A program made the translations under genes and the position numbers. Under the pieces are notes generated by a model. The model did no database searches, was not told the origin of the DNA, and worked only from the letters and a program-made list of their open reading frames with translations. From an uncultured Bacteroidales bacterium (GTDB lineage Bacteria; Bacteroidota; Bacteroidia; Bacteroidales; Paludibacteraceae): a stretch of DNA of 64,000 bases. Below are positions 42,638 through 51,677 of this stretch, piece by piece (within the stretch, counting starts at the first letter, position 1; every line of letters begins with the position of its first letter). Where the stretch lies: positions 124,001-188,000 of the forward strand of contig ONIM01000002.1 in NCBI GenBank assembly GCA_900317885.1, given 5' to 3'.

Positions 42638-45196
42638 TTACAGCCAGCGAACGTAGCAGAAGTCCATGCGGTGGGGCAGGAGCTCGTTCTGCGGATACAT
42701 ACGCAGACCGAATTTCATGCCGCCGGCATAGTCGAGCTGATATACGTTCTCGAAGAACAAATGGCTGCCCTCTGCCTTTTTCAACAACAGCGGCTCTACT
42801 TCGTACAGCTTGTCGTTGTTGTGGGTCGAGGTGCGGATAGCTACGAGCTCTACGCCGAGACCCTTGTCGTTCAGACCCTTGGTATCCAGCTCTACCGAAA
42901 CGGTGAACTTGTCACCTACGTTCAGACTGCTGATATCGTTGTCCGATTTGTTCACTACCTCTATCTCGTCCCAATGCTCCACCATATTCTCTTTCCATGC
43001 CGCAATCTCTTTGGCTACCTTGTAGTGGTCCGCACTGAGGAGCTTGTGACGCTTCGAGAGTTTGTTGTAGAACTTCTCGAAATAGTCGTCGATCATGCGC
43101 TTCATGGTGAAACGCGGAGTGATCTTCGTCACGGAGTTCTTGATATACTGGATCCACTCGGGGCTGTAGCCCTTGCTATTCTTCGCGTAGTACAGCGGGA
43201 TGATCTCGTTCTCGAGCATCTGGTAGATGGTAGCGGCATCAAGCTGATCCTGGTGCGCCTGGTTCTCGTAGGTGCGGTGCTCGGTCAGCGCCCAGCCTGC
43301 GCCCTCTACGTAACCCTCGTACCACCATCCGTCCTTGACGGAGAAGTTGAGCACGCCGTTCATCTGCGCTTTCTCGCCGGATGTACCGGAAGCCTCCAGC
43401 GGACGGGTAGGCGTGTTCAGCCAGATATCCACACCGGAGATGAGGCGTTTAGCGAGACGCATATCGTAGTTCTCGAGGAAGATGATCTTACCCAGGAACT
43501 GCGGCATACGGCTGATCTCGATGATGCGCTTGATCAGGCCCTGACCACCGCCATCAGCAGGGTGTGCCTTACCGGTGAAGAGGAACTGTACCGGATAGTT
43601 CGGGTTGTTCACCAACTTATCCAGACGCTCCAGATCGGTGAAGAGCAGGTGCGCACGTTTGTAGGTAGCGAAACGGCGACCGAAACCGATGATGAGGTTA
43701 TTCGGGTTCATCTCGTTCAGCGCGCGGACGATACGGGCAGGATCACCCTGGCTCTTCATCCAATCCTCGCGGAACTTCTCCTTGATATAGTCCATCATCT
43801 TGCGCTTCAGGCTCATACGCGTAGCCCAGATCTCTGCATCGGGGATATCTGCGTACGGCTTCCACATCTCCAGATTCGACTGGTCGTGGATCCACTCTTT
43901 CGGGAGGTATTTCTCGTATACCTCTTTCCACTCATGGGCTGCCCAGGTAGGCATGTGTACACCGTTGGTGACATAATCTACGTGCAGCTCCTCCGGGAAA
44001 TAACCCGGCCAAACGGGGCTGAACATCTTCTTCGATACCTCGCCGTGGAGCCACGATACACCGTTAGCTTCCTGGCAGGTGTTGAGGGCGAATACGGACA
44101 TCGAGAACTTCTCGGTGTTGTCCTCCGGGTTCGTACGGCCCATGCCGATGAGGTCATGCCACTCGATACCCAGCTTCTCTGCGTACTCGCTCATGTATTT
44201 GTAGAAGAGGCCCTCCTCGAAATAGTCGTGGCCTGCGGGCACCGGCGTATGGCAGGTGTAGAGACCCGAAGCACGAACGACTTCTTTTGCCTGATTGAAG
44301 GTCAGACCCTCTTCCTGTACCAGATCCACGAGGCGTTGCAGACCCATCAGCGCTGCGTGACCCTCGTTGCAGTGGTATACATCTTTCTTGATGCCTAATT
44401 TCTTGAGGGCTAACACACCTCCGATACCTAACAGGATCTCCTGCTTGATACGGTTCTCCCAGTCGCCGCCGTAGAGCTGGTGGGTGATCTGACGATCCCA
44501 CTCGCTGTTCATCTCGTTATCGGTATCCAGCAGGTACAGGTTCATACGGCCTACCGCTACTTTCCAGAGATAAGCCTTCACCGTGCGACCCGGATAAGGC
44601 ACCTCGACTACCATGTTCGAGCCGTCTTGCTCCTTCACCTGCGTGATAGGCAGGTTGGCGAAGTTCTGCGCCTCGTAGTTAGCAATCTGCTGACCCTCCG
44701 GAGAAAGCGTCTGGGTGAAATAACCGTAACGGTAGAGGAAACCGATAGCGGTCATATCCACGTTGCAATCCGATGCCTCTTTGATGTAGTCGCCCGCCAA
44801 GATACCCAGACCGCCGGAATAAATATTCAACACGTGGGTCAGACCGTACTCCATCGAGAAATAAGCGATGGTCGGTTTTTTCTTGTCTTTCGGGGTGTCC
44901 ATGTACGCGCGGAACTCGGTATATACCTTGTTCAGCTGTTTCATGAACTTCTCATCCTTGGTTAACTCTACCATACGGTCGTAGCTGATGATGTTCAGCA
45001 GGACGATCGGGTTCGAGTTGGCGCGATGCCATGCGTCATTGTCGATGTAGCGGAACAGGTCCTTTGCGTCTGCGTTCCAGCTCCACCATACGTTGTACGC
45101 GAGCTCTTGCAGTTTGCTCAACTCAGCCGGAAGCGTGGCGTGAATATTGCACTCCTTCCAAATAGGCTGGTTGACATTACTTACTTTTACTTTCAT
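42638..45196 (-). CDS. glgP: Alpha-glucan (glycogen) phosphorylase, GT35
   Basis: 852 residues. Releases glucose 1-phosphate from glycogen or maltodextrin; PLP-dependent and cytoplasmic. The chain matches the shorter alpha-glucan phosphorylase branch: N-terminal [56 protein letters not shown]-like ([16 protein letters not shown]), [15 protein letters not shown], and the PLP-site region [20 protein letters not shown] near residue 640. A C-terminal beta domain of about 100 residues ends the protein. It stands alone with its own promoter and terminator, apart from the GDE/GT4/GH57 cluster at 53.7-58.2 kb. Confidence 0.95.
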   Translation of the reverse strand: MKVKVSNVNQPIWKECNIHATLPAELSKLQELAYNVWWSWNADAKDLFRYIDNDAWHRANSNPIVLLNIISYDRMVELTKDEKFMKQLNKVYTEFRAYMDTPKDKKKPTIAYFSMEYGLTHVLNIYSGGLGILAGDYIKEASDCNVDMTAIGFLYRYGYFTQTLSPEGQQIANYEAQNFANLPITQVKEQDGSNMVVEVPYPGRTVKAYLWKVAVGRMNLYLLDTDNEMNSEWDRQITHQLYGGDWENRIKQEILLGIGGVLALKKLGIKKDVYHCNEGHAALMGLQRLVDLVQEEGLTFNQAKEVVRASGLYTCHTPVPAGHDYFEEGLFYKYMSEYAEKLGIEWHDLIGMGRTNPEDNTEKFSMSVFALNTCQEANGVSWLHGEVSKKMFSPVWPGYFPEELHVDYVTNGVHMPTWAAHEWKEVYEKYLPKEWIHDQSNLEMWKPYADIPDAEIWATRMSLKRKMMDYIKEKFREDWMKSQGDPARIVRALNEMNPNNLIIGFGRRFATYKRAHLLFTDLERLDKLVNNPNYPVQFLFTGKAHPADGGGQGLIKRIIEISRMPQFLGKIIFLENYDMRLAKRLISGVDIWLNTPTRPLEASGTSGEKAQMNGVLNFSVKDGWWYEGYVEGAGWALTEHRTYENQAHQDQLDAATIYQMLENEIIPLYYAKNSKGYSPEWIQYIKNSVTKITPRFTMKRMIDDYFEKFYNKLSKRHKLLSADHYKVAKEIAAWKENMVEHWDEIEVVNKSDNDISSLNVGDKFTVSVELDTKGLNDKGLGVELVAIRTSTHNNDKLYEVEPLLLKKAEGSHLFFENVYQLDYAGGMKFGLRMYPQNELLPHRMDFCYVRWL

Positions 45197-45244
45197 TATT
45201 CTATTTAGTTTTTTATTATAATTATCCGTTTTTACGCATATTTT

Positions 45245-45259
45245 CCCAGGCTTCCTGGG
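45245..45259 (-). promoter_or_regulatory. Hairpin in the glgP leader
   Basis: CCCAGG-CTT-CCTGGG lies within the roughly 90-base 5' leader of glgP. It may affect transcript stability or translation; no family is recognised. Confidence 0.35.
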
Positions 45260-45291
45260 GCTTCCGGGAGGTCTAGTTCAAAAATCGAGCG

Positions 45292-45322
45292 CAAAATTAC
45301 AATTTTTTTTTGAAATATGCAA
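45292..45322 (-). promoter_or_regulatory. Promoter of glgP
   Basis: On the minus strand: TTG (45320-45322), 20-base spacer with an A9 run, then TAATTTTG (45292-45299). It interlocks with the divergent promoter of the RNase R-like gene. Confidence 0.75.
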
Positions 45323-45339
45323 GAATTTTTGTAATTTTG
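45310..45339 (+). promoter_or_regulatory. Promoter of the RNase R-like gene
   Basis: TTG (45310-45312), 19-base spacer, TAATTTTG (45332-45339), 41 bases before the ATG. Confidence 0.75.
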
Positions 45340-45379
45340 CACTCGATATTACGAAAATATGTACTCTAATTAGCAAACT

Positions 45380-46810
45380 ATGATAGAAGAAAAAGAGATT
45401 CTACGCCGCCGAGATATGCGCGAGGTGTTCACTTTTACCATCGATCCGGCGGACGCCAAAGACTTCGATGACGCCCTTTCGTTTGAAGAGACAGGCGAAG
45501 CGACCTATAGAATCGGCGTCCACATCGCGGATGTGAGTTTTTACGTGCGCCCGGGTACGAAAACAGATGAAGACGCGTACAAGCGCGGAACCTCCGTCTA
45601 TCTTGTGGACCGCGTACTGCCCATGCTCCCCGAGGAACTGTGCAACGACAAATGCTCCCTCCGCCCCGGCGAAGACAAACTCTGTCTCTCCGTCATCTTC
45701 ACGATGGATGCCGACGCGCGGGTACTCAAATATAAGATCTGTCGAACCGTTATTCGCTCCGACGCGCGCCTCAACTACGACGAAGCGCAGGAGATCATAG
45801 AGAAGGGCAGAGATAGCGCTTATATAGAGAAAACACGGCAACGACACGGACTCGACACGGAATCGAGTGAGACCCAAAGGCGACTCATAGTGGACTCGAT
45901 AGCGACCCTTAACGCCCTTGCGCAGAAACTCCGCGCCGAGCGGATTGCCAACGGAGCGCTCACAATCGAGCAGGACGAGATGCGCTTCCGACTCGATAAG
46001 AACGGCTTCCCGACGGAGATCTATTTTGAGTCCCCTAACGAGGCGCACCACCTTATCGAGGAGTTCATGCTCCTCGCCAACCGTACGGTAGCCAAGGCTG
46101 TAGGCTCCGGAAGACCCTTCGTCTATCGCGTCCACGACCTGCCCGACGGAGAGAAACTCGAGAACGCAAAGCATTTCCAGAAGCGCTTTCCCCAACTCCA
46201 GCGCGCCTACGACCTGCTCACCATCCGCGCGCAGGCAAAAGCGGTCTATTCGACCTACAATATAGGACACTACGGCCTCGCCTTTACCCATTATACGCAT
46301 TTCACTTCACCTATCCGCCGCTACCCCGATCTGATGGTGCATCGCCTCGTGGATAAATATATCCTCACGGGCAAGAAAGAAACCATGACCCGCGAGCAGA
46401 TGGAGGAGATGTGCGAGCATTGTTCCGCTTGCGAACAAGAGGCTGCGCAAGCGGAACGTGACTCCATTAAGATGTTCCAGGCCATGTGGATCACTTCGCA
46501 TATCGGCGAAATCCTTCCCGGACATATCTCCGGCGTCACGGACTTCGGAATCTTTGTACAACTCGATGAGAGCCGCTGCGAAGGACTCGTGCATATCACA
46601 AAGATCGGTGCGCAAGGCGAGTACTGGCAGTACGACGAGAAGAACTACCGACTCGTTTGTGAGAATAAAAATTCTGCAAAAGACCGGGCGGTAAGCAGCT
46701 ATACTCTTGGAGATCCGGTTGTCGTCCAAGTCGTCCGCGCAGACATCAACAAGGGACAAATCGACTTCGAATTAGTGCCCGAAGAGCCAATAAAAGACCA
46801 AAAAGCATAA
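45380..46810 (+). CDS. RNase R/RNase II-family exoribonuclease lacking cold-shock domains
   Basis: 476 residues, against 700-800 for RNase R. The RNB catalytic domain starts almost at the N-terminus: IDPADAKDFDDAL supplies the metal-binding Asp set D22, D28, D30, D31, with the spacing of RNase II. HIADVSFYVRPGT, FMLLANRTVA, YRVHDLP and HFTSPIRRYPDLMVHRLVDK complete the core. A C-terminal S1 domain (LPGHISGVTDFGIFVQLDES) follows. The two N-terminal cold-shock domains are absent. A stop codon (TAG, 45371-45373) sits in frame just upstream and a promoter lies 41 bases upstream, so this is the native start. Processive 3'-5' RNA decay is expected. Confidence 0.92.
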   Translation: MIEEKEILRRRDMREVFTFTIDPADAKDFDDALSFEETGEATYRIGVHIADVSFYVRPGTKTDEDAYKRGTSVYLVDRVLPMLPEELCNDKCSLRPGEDKLCLSVIFTMDADARVLKYKICRTVIRSDARLNYDEAQEIIEKGRDSAYIEKTRQRHGLDTESSETQRRLIVDSIATLNALAQKLRAERIANGALTIEQDEMRFRLDKNGFPTEIYFESPNEAHHLIEEFMLLANRTVAKAVGSGRPFVYRVHDLPDGEKLENAKHFQKRFPQLQRAYDLLTIRAQAKAVYSTYNIGHYGLAFTHYTHFTSPIRRYPDLMVHRLVDKYILTGKKETMTREQMEEMCEHCSACEQEAAQAERDSIKMFQAMWITSHIGEILPGHISGVTDFGIFVQLDESRCEGLVHITKIGAQGEYWQYDEKNYRLVCENKNSAKDRAVSSYTLGDPVVVQVVRADINKGQIDFELVPEEPIKDQKA

Positions 46811-46825
46811 ATCATGGCTAAAAAT

Positions 46826-46856
46826 TTGCGTATTTGCGATTTTTTCTGTATCTTTG
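46826..46856 (+). promoter_or_regulatory. Promoter of the envelope protein gene
   Basis: TTG (46826-46828), 20-base spacer, TATCTTTG (46849-46856). It ends only eight bases before the ATG at 46865, implying a very short or absent leader. Confidence 0.7.
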
Positions 46857-46864
46857 CACTCGAA

Positions 46865-47590
46865 ATGAAAAAACTCCCGCTCATAGTACTCCTTTCTCTG
46901 CTCGCCTTATGCGCGCACGCGGAAACCTTATTATTACACACGGGCGCACGCGTGAAAGGCACAATCGTCTTCCAGAATGAGGAGGTAGTCGTCATCCGCA
47001 ATGCCGACGGCGCACGGTTCCAGTACCCACGCGCCGAGATCGAGGCTATTCTTGCGGACGAGACGGAGGATCCCGAGAAAGTGGAGAAACCCGCCGAAAA
47101 GGAGGAGATAAAGGTTTCCAAGAAGGCTTCCATCCTCTTGGAACTCGCGGGCGGAGCTGCCTGCATTCCGAATGAGACTTTCGGAGGGGCGTATGGCGTT
47201 GATCTGTTGGTCGGATCCCATCACATTGGAGACAGGCATATTTTTATCGGAGGAGGTCTGGGCTATCACGGGCTTCTGAAAATGAATTTCCTTCCGATCC
47301 AGGCTGCCGTCCGTATCCCCTTCTTGGAGCAGAAACACTCGCCCGTTGCCGGTCTCGCCATCGGTTACGGCGTGGCGTTGAGCAAAGAGTATCTCGGAGG
47401 CTTATACGCCGGAGTGGATCTGGGCTATCGATGCCAGATTAACCCCAAGACCGCGATTGGTGCAGTCTTCTATACTCAATTCCAACAAGCGCAAATCCTG
47501 GCCGAAGAGTCAATAGAGGGAGTTAACTTCCAAGGCAAAGAGGGAAGAAACCTCCTCTCTTTCGGAGCCAAATTTACCCTCTATTTCTAA
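46865..47590 (+). CDS. Secreted envelope protein with small beta N-domain and barrel-like C-domain
   Basis: 241 residues from the ATG at 46865. A longer in-frame start at 46814 would bury the signal peptide and precede the promoter. MKKLPLIVLLSLLALCAHAE is a clear signal peptide. Residues 20-60 (LLLHTGARVKGTIVFQNEEV, VIRNADGARFQYPRAEIEAI) look like the small beta motif seen at the N-terminus of many Bacteroidota outer membrane proteins. A Glu/Lys linker follows (65-85), then glycine-rich amphipathic strands ending FGAKFTLYF, the terminal-Phe pattern of beta barrels. No family name recognised. The ribbon-helix-helix gene follows six bases later. Confidence 0.7.
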   Translation: MKKLPLIVLLSLLALCAHAETLLLHTGARVKGTIVFQNEEVVVIRNADGARFQYPRAEIEAILADETEDPEKVEKPAEKEEIKVSKKASILLELAGGAACIPNETFGGAYGVDLLVGSHHIGDRHIFIGGGLGYHGLLKMNFLPIQAAVRIPFLEQKHSPVAGLAIGYGVALSKEYLGGLYAGVDLGYRCQINPKTAIGAVFYTQFQQAQILAEESIEGVNFQGKEGRNLLSFGAKFTLYF

Positions 47591-47596
47591 CCGTTC

Positions 47597-47773
47597 ATGA
47601 AGTCCCCACGCGAACATAGAGTTTCCATCCTCCTCAACGACAGCGAGCAAAAGACACTCGACCGGTTCTGCGCGCAGTACGGCGTGAAAAATAAAAGCCG
47701 TCTGATCCGGGAGACACTCATGCGGGCAATCCTCCGCCAGATGGATAAAGACCAGCCTACACTTTTTGATTAG
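47597..47773 (+). CDS. Small ribbon-helix-helix-like protein
   Basis: 58 residues. The core EHRVSILLNDSEQKTLDRFC followed by KNKSRLIRETLMRAIL has the strand-helix-helix pattern of MetJ/Arc-type DNA-binding proteins, and the end QPTLFD resembles a conserved short Bacteroidales family with unknown targets. It begins six bases after the upstream gene, so it is probably co-transcribed. No adjacent toxin gene is present, so an antitoxin role is unlikely. It could be a transcriptional regulator; this is inferred from the fold pattern only. Confidence 0.7.
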   Translation: MKSPREHRVSILLNDSEQKTLDRFCAQYGVKNKSRLIRETLMRAILRQMDKDQPTLFD

Positions 47774-47796
47774 AGTTTAGAGTTTAGAGTTTAAAA
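47771..47796. repeat. Tandem repeat TAGAGTTTAGAGTTTAGAGT
   Basis: Three direct 8-base units AGAGTTTA starting at the stop codon of the ribbon-helix-helix gene. Confidence 0.6.
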
Positions 47797-47827
47797 AAAT
47801 AAAAACGCCTCCTTTTCGGGAGGCGTT
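47797..47827 (-). terminator. Terminator of rpoD
   Basis: Stem AACGCCTCC (47804-47812) / GGAGGCGTT (47819-47827). On the minus strand it is followed by TTTTTATTTTTTT. Confidence 0.9.
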
Positions 47828-47833
47828 AATCTT

Positions 47834-47862
47834 CGTACACCGTACACTGTACACTGTACACT
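47834..47862. repeat. Tandem repeat GTACACTGTACACTGTACAC
   Basis: Four imperfect 8-base units between the rpoD stop and its terminator. Too short and spacer-free for a CRISPR. Confidence 0.6.
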
Positions 47863-47864
47863 CA

Positions 47865-48725
47865 TCATCCAAGGTAAGTCTGCAAGATGTGACTGCGTTG
47901 GCCGGAGTTCAGCTTGCGGATCGCTTTCTCCTTGATCTGACGCACACGTTCGCGGGTGAGATGGAGCTCATCGCCGATCTCCTCCAGCGTCTTTTCAGGC
48001 GTGCCGATACCGAAGAACTTACGTAAGATATCCGCTTCGCGGGGGGTCAGGGTTGCTAACGCGCGACCGATTTCCGTGGAGAGAGACTCGTTTATCAGGC
48101 CGCGATCCGCATTCGGCGAATCCTCGTTGACCATTACGTCGATCAGACTGTTGTCTTCTCCTTCTACAAACGGCGCATCAACGCTCACATGACGACCGGA
48201 CATCTTCAGCGTATCCGCAATCTTATCTACCGGGATATCCAGCATCTCTGCTAACTCTTCCGCACTCGGCTTGCGCTCGTGCTCTTGCTCAAAACGCTGG
48301 TAGGCTTTGTTGCTCTTGTTCATCGATCCTACTTGGTTCAGCGGAAGACGTACAATACGGCTTTGCTCCGCCAGAGCCTGAAGAATAGATTGACGAATCC
48401 ACCATACTGCATAGGAAATGAACTTGAATCCGCGTGTCTCATCGAATTTCTCTGCAGCCTTGATCAGACCTAAGTTGCCTTCGTTAATCAAGTCCGGCAG
48501 ACTCAATCCTTGGTTCTGATACTGCTTTGCTACAGACACTACAAAGCGTAGGTTACTGCGAACCAGTTCTTCTAATGCAGCGCGGTCGCCGTTACGGATA
48601 CGACCCGCCAACTCTACCTCACGATCCACGGTTATCAACTCCTCGCGACCGATCTCCTGGAGATACTTGTCGAGAGAAGCAGACTCACGATTGGTGATTG
48701 ATTTTGTGATTTTTAATTGACGCAT
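47865..48725 (-). CDS. rpoD: Primary sigma factor of the Bacteroidota type
   Basis: 286 residues, the compact form lacking region 1.1 that is typical of Bacteroidota. Region 1.2 ([20 protein letters not shown]), region 2 ([40 protein letters not shown]), region 3 ([20 protein letters not shown]) and region 4.2 ([20 protein letters not shown]) are all clear. It directs RNA polymerase to the TTG / TAnnTTTG promoters seen throughout the window. It lies downstream of tRNA-Arg. I see no good -7 box in the 162-base gap, so it may be read through from the tRNA promoter. Confidence 0.97.
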   Translation of the reverse strand: MRQLKITKSITNRESASLDKYLQEIGREELITVDREVELAGRIRNGDRAALEELVRSNLRFVVSVAKQYQNQGLSLPDLINEGNLGLIKAAEKFDETRGFKFISYAVWWIRQSILQALAEQSRIVRLPLNQVGSMNKSNKAYQRFEQEHERKPSAEELAEMLDIPVDKIADTLKMSGRHVSVDAPFVEGEDNSLIDVMVNEDSPNADRGLINESLSTEIGRALATLTPREADILRKFFGIGTPEKTLEEIGDELHLTRERVRQIKEKAIRKLNSGQRSHILQTYLG

Positions 48726-48791
48726 GTATAATAAGTAATATATACAATGTTTCTTTAATGTACCCCTCTTTACTTTTTTGTCTTTTGGGGT

Positions 48792-48815
48792 CCCCGCAAA
48801 TTTTAATTTGTGGGG
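48792..48815 (-). terminator. Hairpin between tRNA-Arg and rpoD (attenuator or processing site)
   Basis: CCCCGCAAATT / AATTTGTGGGG, one G-U pair, loop TT. It lacks a clean T run on the minus strand, so it may be a partial terminator or an RNA processing signal for the tRNA-rpoD transcript. Confidence 0.4.
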
Positions 48816-48887
48816 AGAGCGAGAGCACGGCGAAAATTCATACGAGCGACGTTGTCGCGAGTCGTATTGAGCCGTAGCTCGCGCGAG

Positions 48888-48961
48888 TGATCCGGTCGGG
48901 ATTCGAACCCGAGACCCACAGCTTAGAAGGCTGTTGCTCTATCCAGCTGAGCTACCGGACC
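48888..48961 (-). tRNA. tRNA-Arg (anticodon UCU)
   Basis: 74 bases. On the minus strand the 5' acceptor arm GGTCCGG pairs with CCGGATC (one G-U pair), discriminator A. The D-arm contains AGCTCAGCTGGATAGAGC. The anticodon stem-loop ACAGC-CTTCTAA-GCTGT gives anticodon TCT for AGA codons. The T-arm is TCGGGTTCGAATCCCGA. CCA is not encoded. It is transcribed from 49010-49040. Confidence 0.95.
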
Positions 48962-49009
48962 CCGCCTAACGGCGCACAAAAAGCGTGCCCATTAGGGCAA
49001 AAAAGCGCG

Positions 49010-49040
49010 CAAAGGTACAACTTTTTTTTGAATTATGCAA
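49010..49040 (-). promoter_or_regulatory. Promoter of tRNA-Arg (and possibly rpoD)
   Basis: On the minus strand: TTG (49038-49040), 20-base spacer with an A8 run, then TACCTTTG (49010-49017). This is the canonical form of the promoter recurring in this window. Confidence 0.85.
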
Positions 49041-49076
49041 GAAAAAAGTGATTTTTATACCTTTTTACCCGCATTT

Positions 49077-49391
49077 TTATAGCAGAGCGTCGAAAAGTTG
49101 TGCCAAATCCTGCTTGCGACTTGCGCCTACATGACGGTTTACCAACTCGCCGTTGTTGAAGAACAACATCGTCGGGATATTCATGATGCCGTACTCCTCG
49201 CAGGTGTCAGGGTTGTCATCTACGTTCAGCTTGCCGACTACTACTTTGCCTTCATACTCGTTGGAGAGTTCCTCCAGAATAGGAAGCATCATCTTGCACG
49301 GGCCGCACCAAGCTGCCCAAAAATCTACTACTACCGGTTTTCCTGATGCAATAACATCCTTGATGGTTGCATCTGTGATTTCTACTGTCAT
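49077..49391 (-). CDS. trxA: Thioredoxin
   Basis: 104 residues. Cytoplasmic dithiol reductase. The active site WAAWCGPCKMMLPILEEL is near residue 30, with VVVDFW before it. The cis-Pro loop NIPTMLFFNNGELV is near residue 75. There is no signal peptide. It lies two bases after the clpC-like gene and is the last gene of the manC-trxA run. Confidence 0.96.
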   Translation of the reverse strand: MTVEITDATIKDVIASGKPVVVDFWAAWCGPCKMMLPILEELSNEYEGKVVVGKLNVDDNPDTCEEYGIMNIPTMLFFNNGELVNRHVGASRKQDLAQLFDALL

Positions 49392-49393
49392 AA

Positions 49394-51664
49394 TTATATT
49401 TTTTTAATGGTTATTTTTTTCTGATCCGGGCGGCGCAACAAGATATCCGTCAGCGGATCCTCCAGATAGGTCTGGACTGCCCTTTTGACAGGTCTCGCGC
49501 CGTTCTTGGTGTCAAAACTGCGGTCGGCTAACTGGTCGGAAACCTCTGTGGGGACTACTAAGTGATGCCCCTGTTTCTTCATTCGTTGTTGCAGCAGGCT
49601 GATCTCTATTCGTACAATCTGCGCGATACTCTCGCGATTCAGCGGCTCGAAGGTCACGACATTATCGATACGGTTGACAAACTCCGGGGGGAACTGCTTC
49701 TGCAACGCCTTCAGCAGGGTTGCGTTCACACGCTGACGATCCATCTCCGCTGTGTTAAAACCGATACCCGCGCCGAACTCCAGTACCTGTCTCGTACCTA
49801 CGTTACTCGTCAGCACGATGATCGTGTTGCGGAAATCGACGCTGTGTCCCTGACGGTCGGTCAGACGGCCTTCATCCAAGACTTGCAGCAGGACGTTGAA
49901 GATATCCGGATGTGCCTTCTCTATCTCGTCAAAGAGGATGATCGAGTAGGGTCTGCGGCGTACGGCTTCGGTCAGCTTGCCGCCGTCCTCGTGCGCTACG
50001 TAGCCCGGAGGCGCGCCTACTAAAAGGCTCACCGAGTGTTTCTCCATATACTCGGACATATCAAATCGGATCAACGCGTCCTTGCTGCCGAAGAGTTCCT
50101 CCGCCAGACATTGCGCCAGATAGGTCTTGCCTACACCCGTCTGACCTAAGAAGAAGAACGTACCGATCGGTCGTTTCGGGTCGCGCAAACCTAAACGGCT
50201 ACGCTGTATCGCGCGTACCACGGTCTCTACTGCGGTGTCCTGACCTATCACGCGGCGTTTGAGAGTGTCCGCCATCGTGCGCAATCGTTCGCTCTCGGCG
50301 GTCGCTACGCGCTGAACGGGTACGCCGCTCATCACGCTCACTACTCCCGCTACGTCTTCTGTGGTGATAGCGTACGGCGTCTCGCTCTCGCCATGCTCTT
50401 GCAGATGCGTCTTGCTACGAGCACCTACTTCGTCCATCACGTCAATCGCTTTGTCCGGGAAGGCGCGATCGGTCAGGTACCGCTCGCTCAACTCGACGCA
50501 GGCTTTCAGCACCTCTTTGCTATAGACTACGTTATGGTACTTGGCATAATGGGTACTGAGGTGTTTCAGTATATTCAGCGTCTCTTCGCTCGTCGTTGGG
50601 CGTACCTGTACCTTCTGGAACCGGCGCTCCAACGCCCCGTCTTTCTCAATCGACTTGGCATACTCAGCGGTTGTCGTTGCGCCGACGCACTGTACCTCGC
50701 CCCGCGCTAAAGCGGGCTTGAGGATGTTTGCGGCGTCCAGCGAACCCGAAGCATTGCCGGCACCGATGAGCGTGTGGATCTCATCTACAAAAAGGATGAC
50801 CTCCGGATGTTCACGTAACTCTGTGATTACCTGTTTCATCCGCTCTTCAAACTGGCCGCGGTACGTCGTACCGGCTACCATCGAGGCTACGTCCAGCGTG
50901 ATGATCCGCTTGCCCTTCAATGCACCCGACTCATCTCCTACTATCCGCAGCGCCAGACCCTCTACGATAGCGGACTTGCCTACTCCCGGCTCGCCGATCA
51001 GGATAGGGTTGTTCTTCTTTCTGCGGCTCAGGATCTGTACCACGCGCTCAATCTCTCTCTCTCGTCCTACGACGGGATCCAGTTTGCCCTCTTCCGCCTG
51101 TTTGGTCAGGTCGCGCCCGTATTTGTTCAGCGCTTTCGTATCGCTGCTCTTGCCTTTCTGCTGCTCGCGCTGAGGCTGCCAGTTGGATTCGTTCACGTTG
51201 CCCTGCCCGTTGTCCTTGGGAGAGTTGTAATCCAGCGTCTCATGCGCCTCGCCGAAGAGCTCTTCCACCCGCCCATAAGTGATCTTCCACTCGTTCTCCA
51301 GATAGATAGCGGTCTTATTGATCCGCTCCCGCAGGATGGCCATCAGCATATGGATGCTCCCTACCGCTGGCGCGTGATATTCACGGCTGATACCCTCCGC
51401 GATGCGGAAGATACGCTCCGTATTCGCGCTTAACTGACGCGATTCGGCAGATACATTCCCCCGTACGGATTGCTCGATAGCCTCTTTGGCTATAGCCGGA
51501 TCAAAACCCGCCTGAAGAAGCGTCTCATATGCTGTTCCTTCACCCAGACGGATGATCGCTAACAACAGGTGTGCCGGCTCGATATGCGCACTGCTCAGAC
51601 GTGCCGCCTCCTCTTGGGCGTATTGGATAATCTTGTTTGTATTCTCTGTTACTACCATCATCAT
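49394..51664 (-). CDS. clpC: ATP-dependent Clp protease ATPase subunit, ClpC/ClpA-like
   Basis: 756 residues from the first ATG of an ATGATGATG run, preceded by AGGAGGAAGG as ribosome binding site; 18 further in-frame codons upstream overlap the porin stop and are rejected. The N-terminal Clp repeat domain ([20 protein letters not shown]) is followed by AAA1 ([35 protein letters not shown]) and AAA2 ([40 protein letters not shown]). GIGF after AAA2 fits the ClpP-docking loop. It unfolds proteins for ClpP. The M-domain is short, unlike ClpB. Confidence 0.93.
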   Translation of the reverse strand: MMMVVTENTNKIIQYAQEEAARLSSAHIEPAHLLLAIIRLGEGTAYETLLQAGFDPAIAKEAIEQSVRGNVSAESRQLSANTERIFRIAEGISREYHAPAVGSIHMLMAILRERINKTAIYLENEWKITYGRVEELFGEAHETLDYNSPKDNGQGNVNESNWQPQREQQKGKSSDTKALNKYGRDLTKQAEEGKLDPVVGREREIERVVQILSRRKKNNPILIGEPGVGKSAIVEGLALRIVGDESGALKGKRIITLDVASMVAGTTYRGQFEERMKQVITELREHPEVILFVDEIHTLIGAGNASGSLDAANILKPALARGEVQCVGATTTAEYAKSIEKDGALERRFQKVQVRPTTSEETLNILKHLSTHYAKYHNVVYSKEVLKACVELSERYLTDRAFPDKAIDVMDEVGARSKTHLQEHGESETPYAITTEDVAGVVSVMSGVPVQRVATAESERLRTMADTLKRRVIGQDTAVETVVRAIQRSRLGLRDPKRPIGTFFFLGQTGVGKTYLAQCLAEELFGSKDALIRFDMSEYMEKHSVSLLVGAPPGYVAHEDGGKLTEAVRRRPYSIILFDEIEKAHPDIFNVLLQVLDEGRLTDRQGHSVDFRNTIIVLTSNVGTRQVLEFGAGIGFNTAEMDRQRVNATLLKALQKQFPPEFVNRIDNVVTFEPLNRESIAQIVRIEISLLQQRMKKQGHHLVVPTEVSDQLADRSFDTKNGARPVKRAVQTYLEDPLTDILLRRPDQKKITIKKI

Positions 51665-51677
51665 TATTCCTTCCTCC

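Noticed and set aside
45380..46810. RNase R as a truncated pseudogene
   Set aside because: The catalytic Asp set and S1 domain are intact, with its own promoter and an upstream in-frame stop; domain loss is a better reading than decay.
47597..47773. Antitoxin of a toxin-antitoxin pair
   Set aside because: The ribbon-helix-helix fold fits, but no small toxin gene is adjacent; the upstream gene is a secreted envelope protein.
47771..47862. CRISPR-like short direct repeats
   Set aside because: Units are 8 bases with no unique spacers; a terminator hairpin lies between two simple tandem tracts.
48821..48887. Second tRNA or small RNA after tRNA-Arg
   Set aside because: The inverted repeats (TACGA...TCGTA, CTCGCGCGAG) do not form a tRNA cloverleaf and have no promoter of their own.
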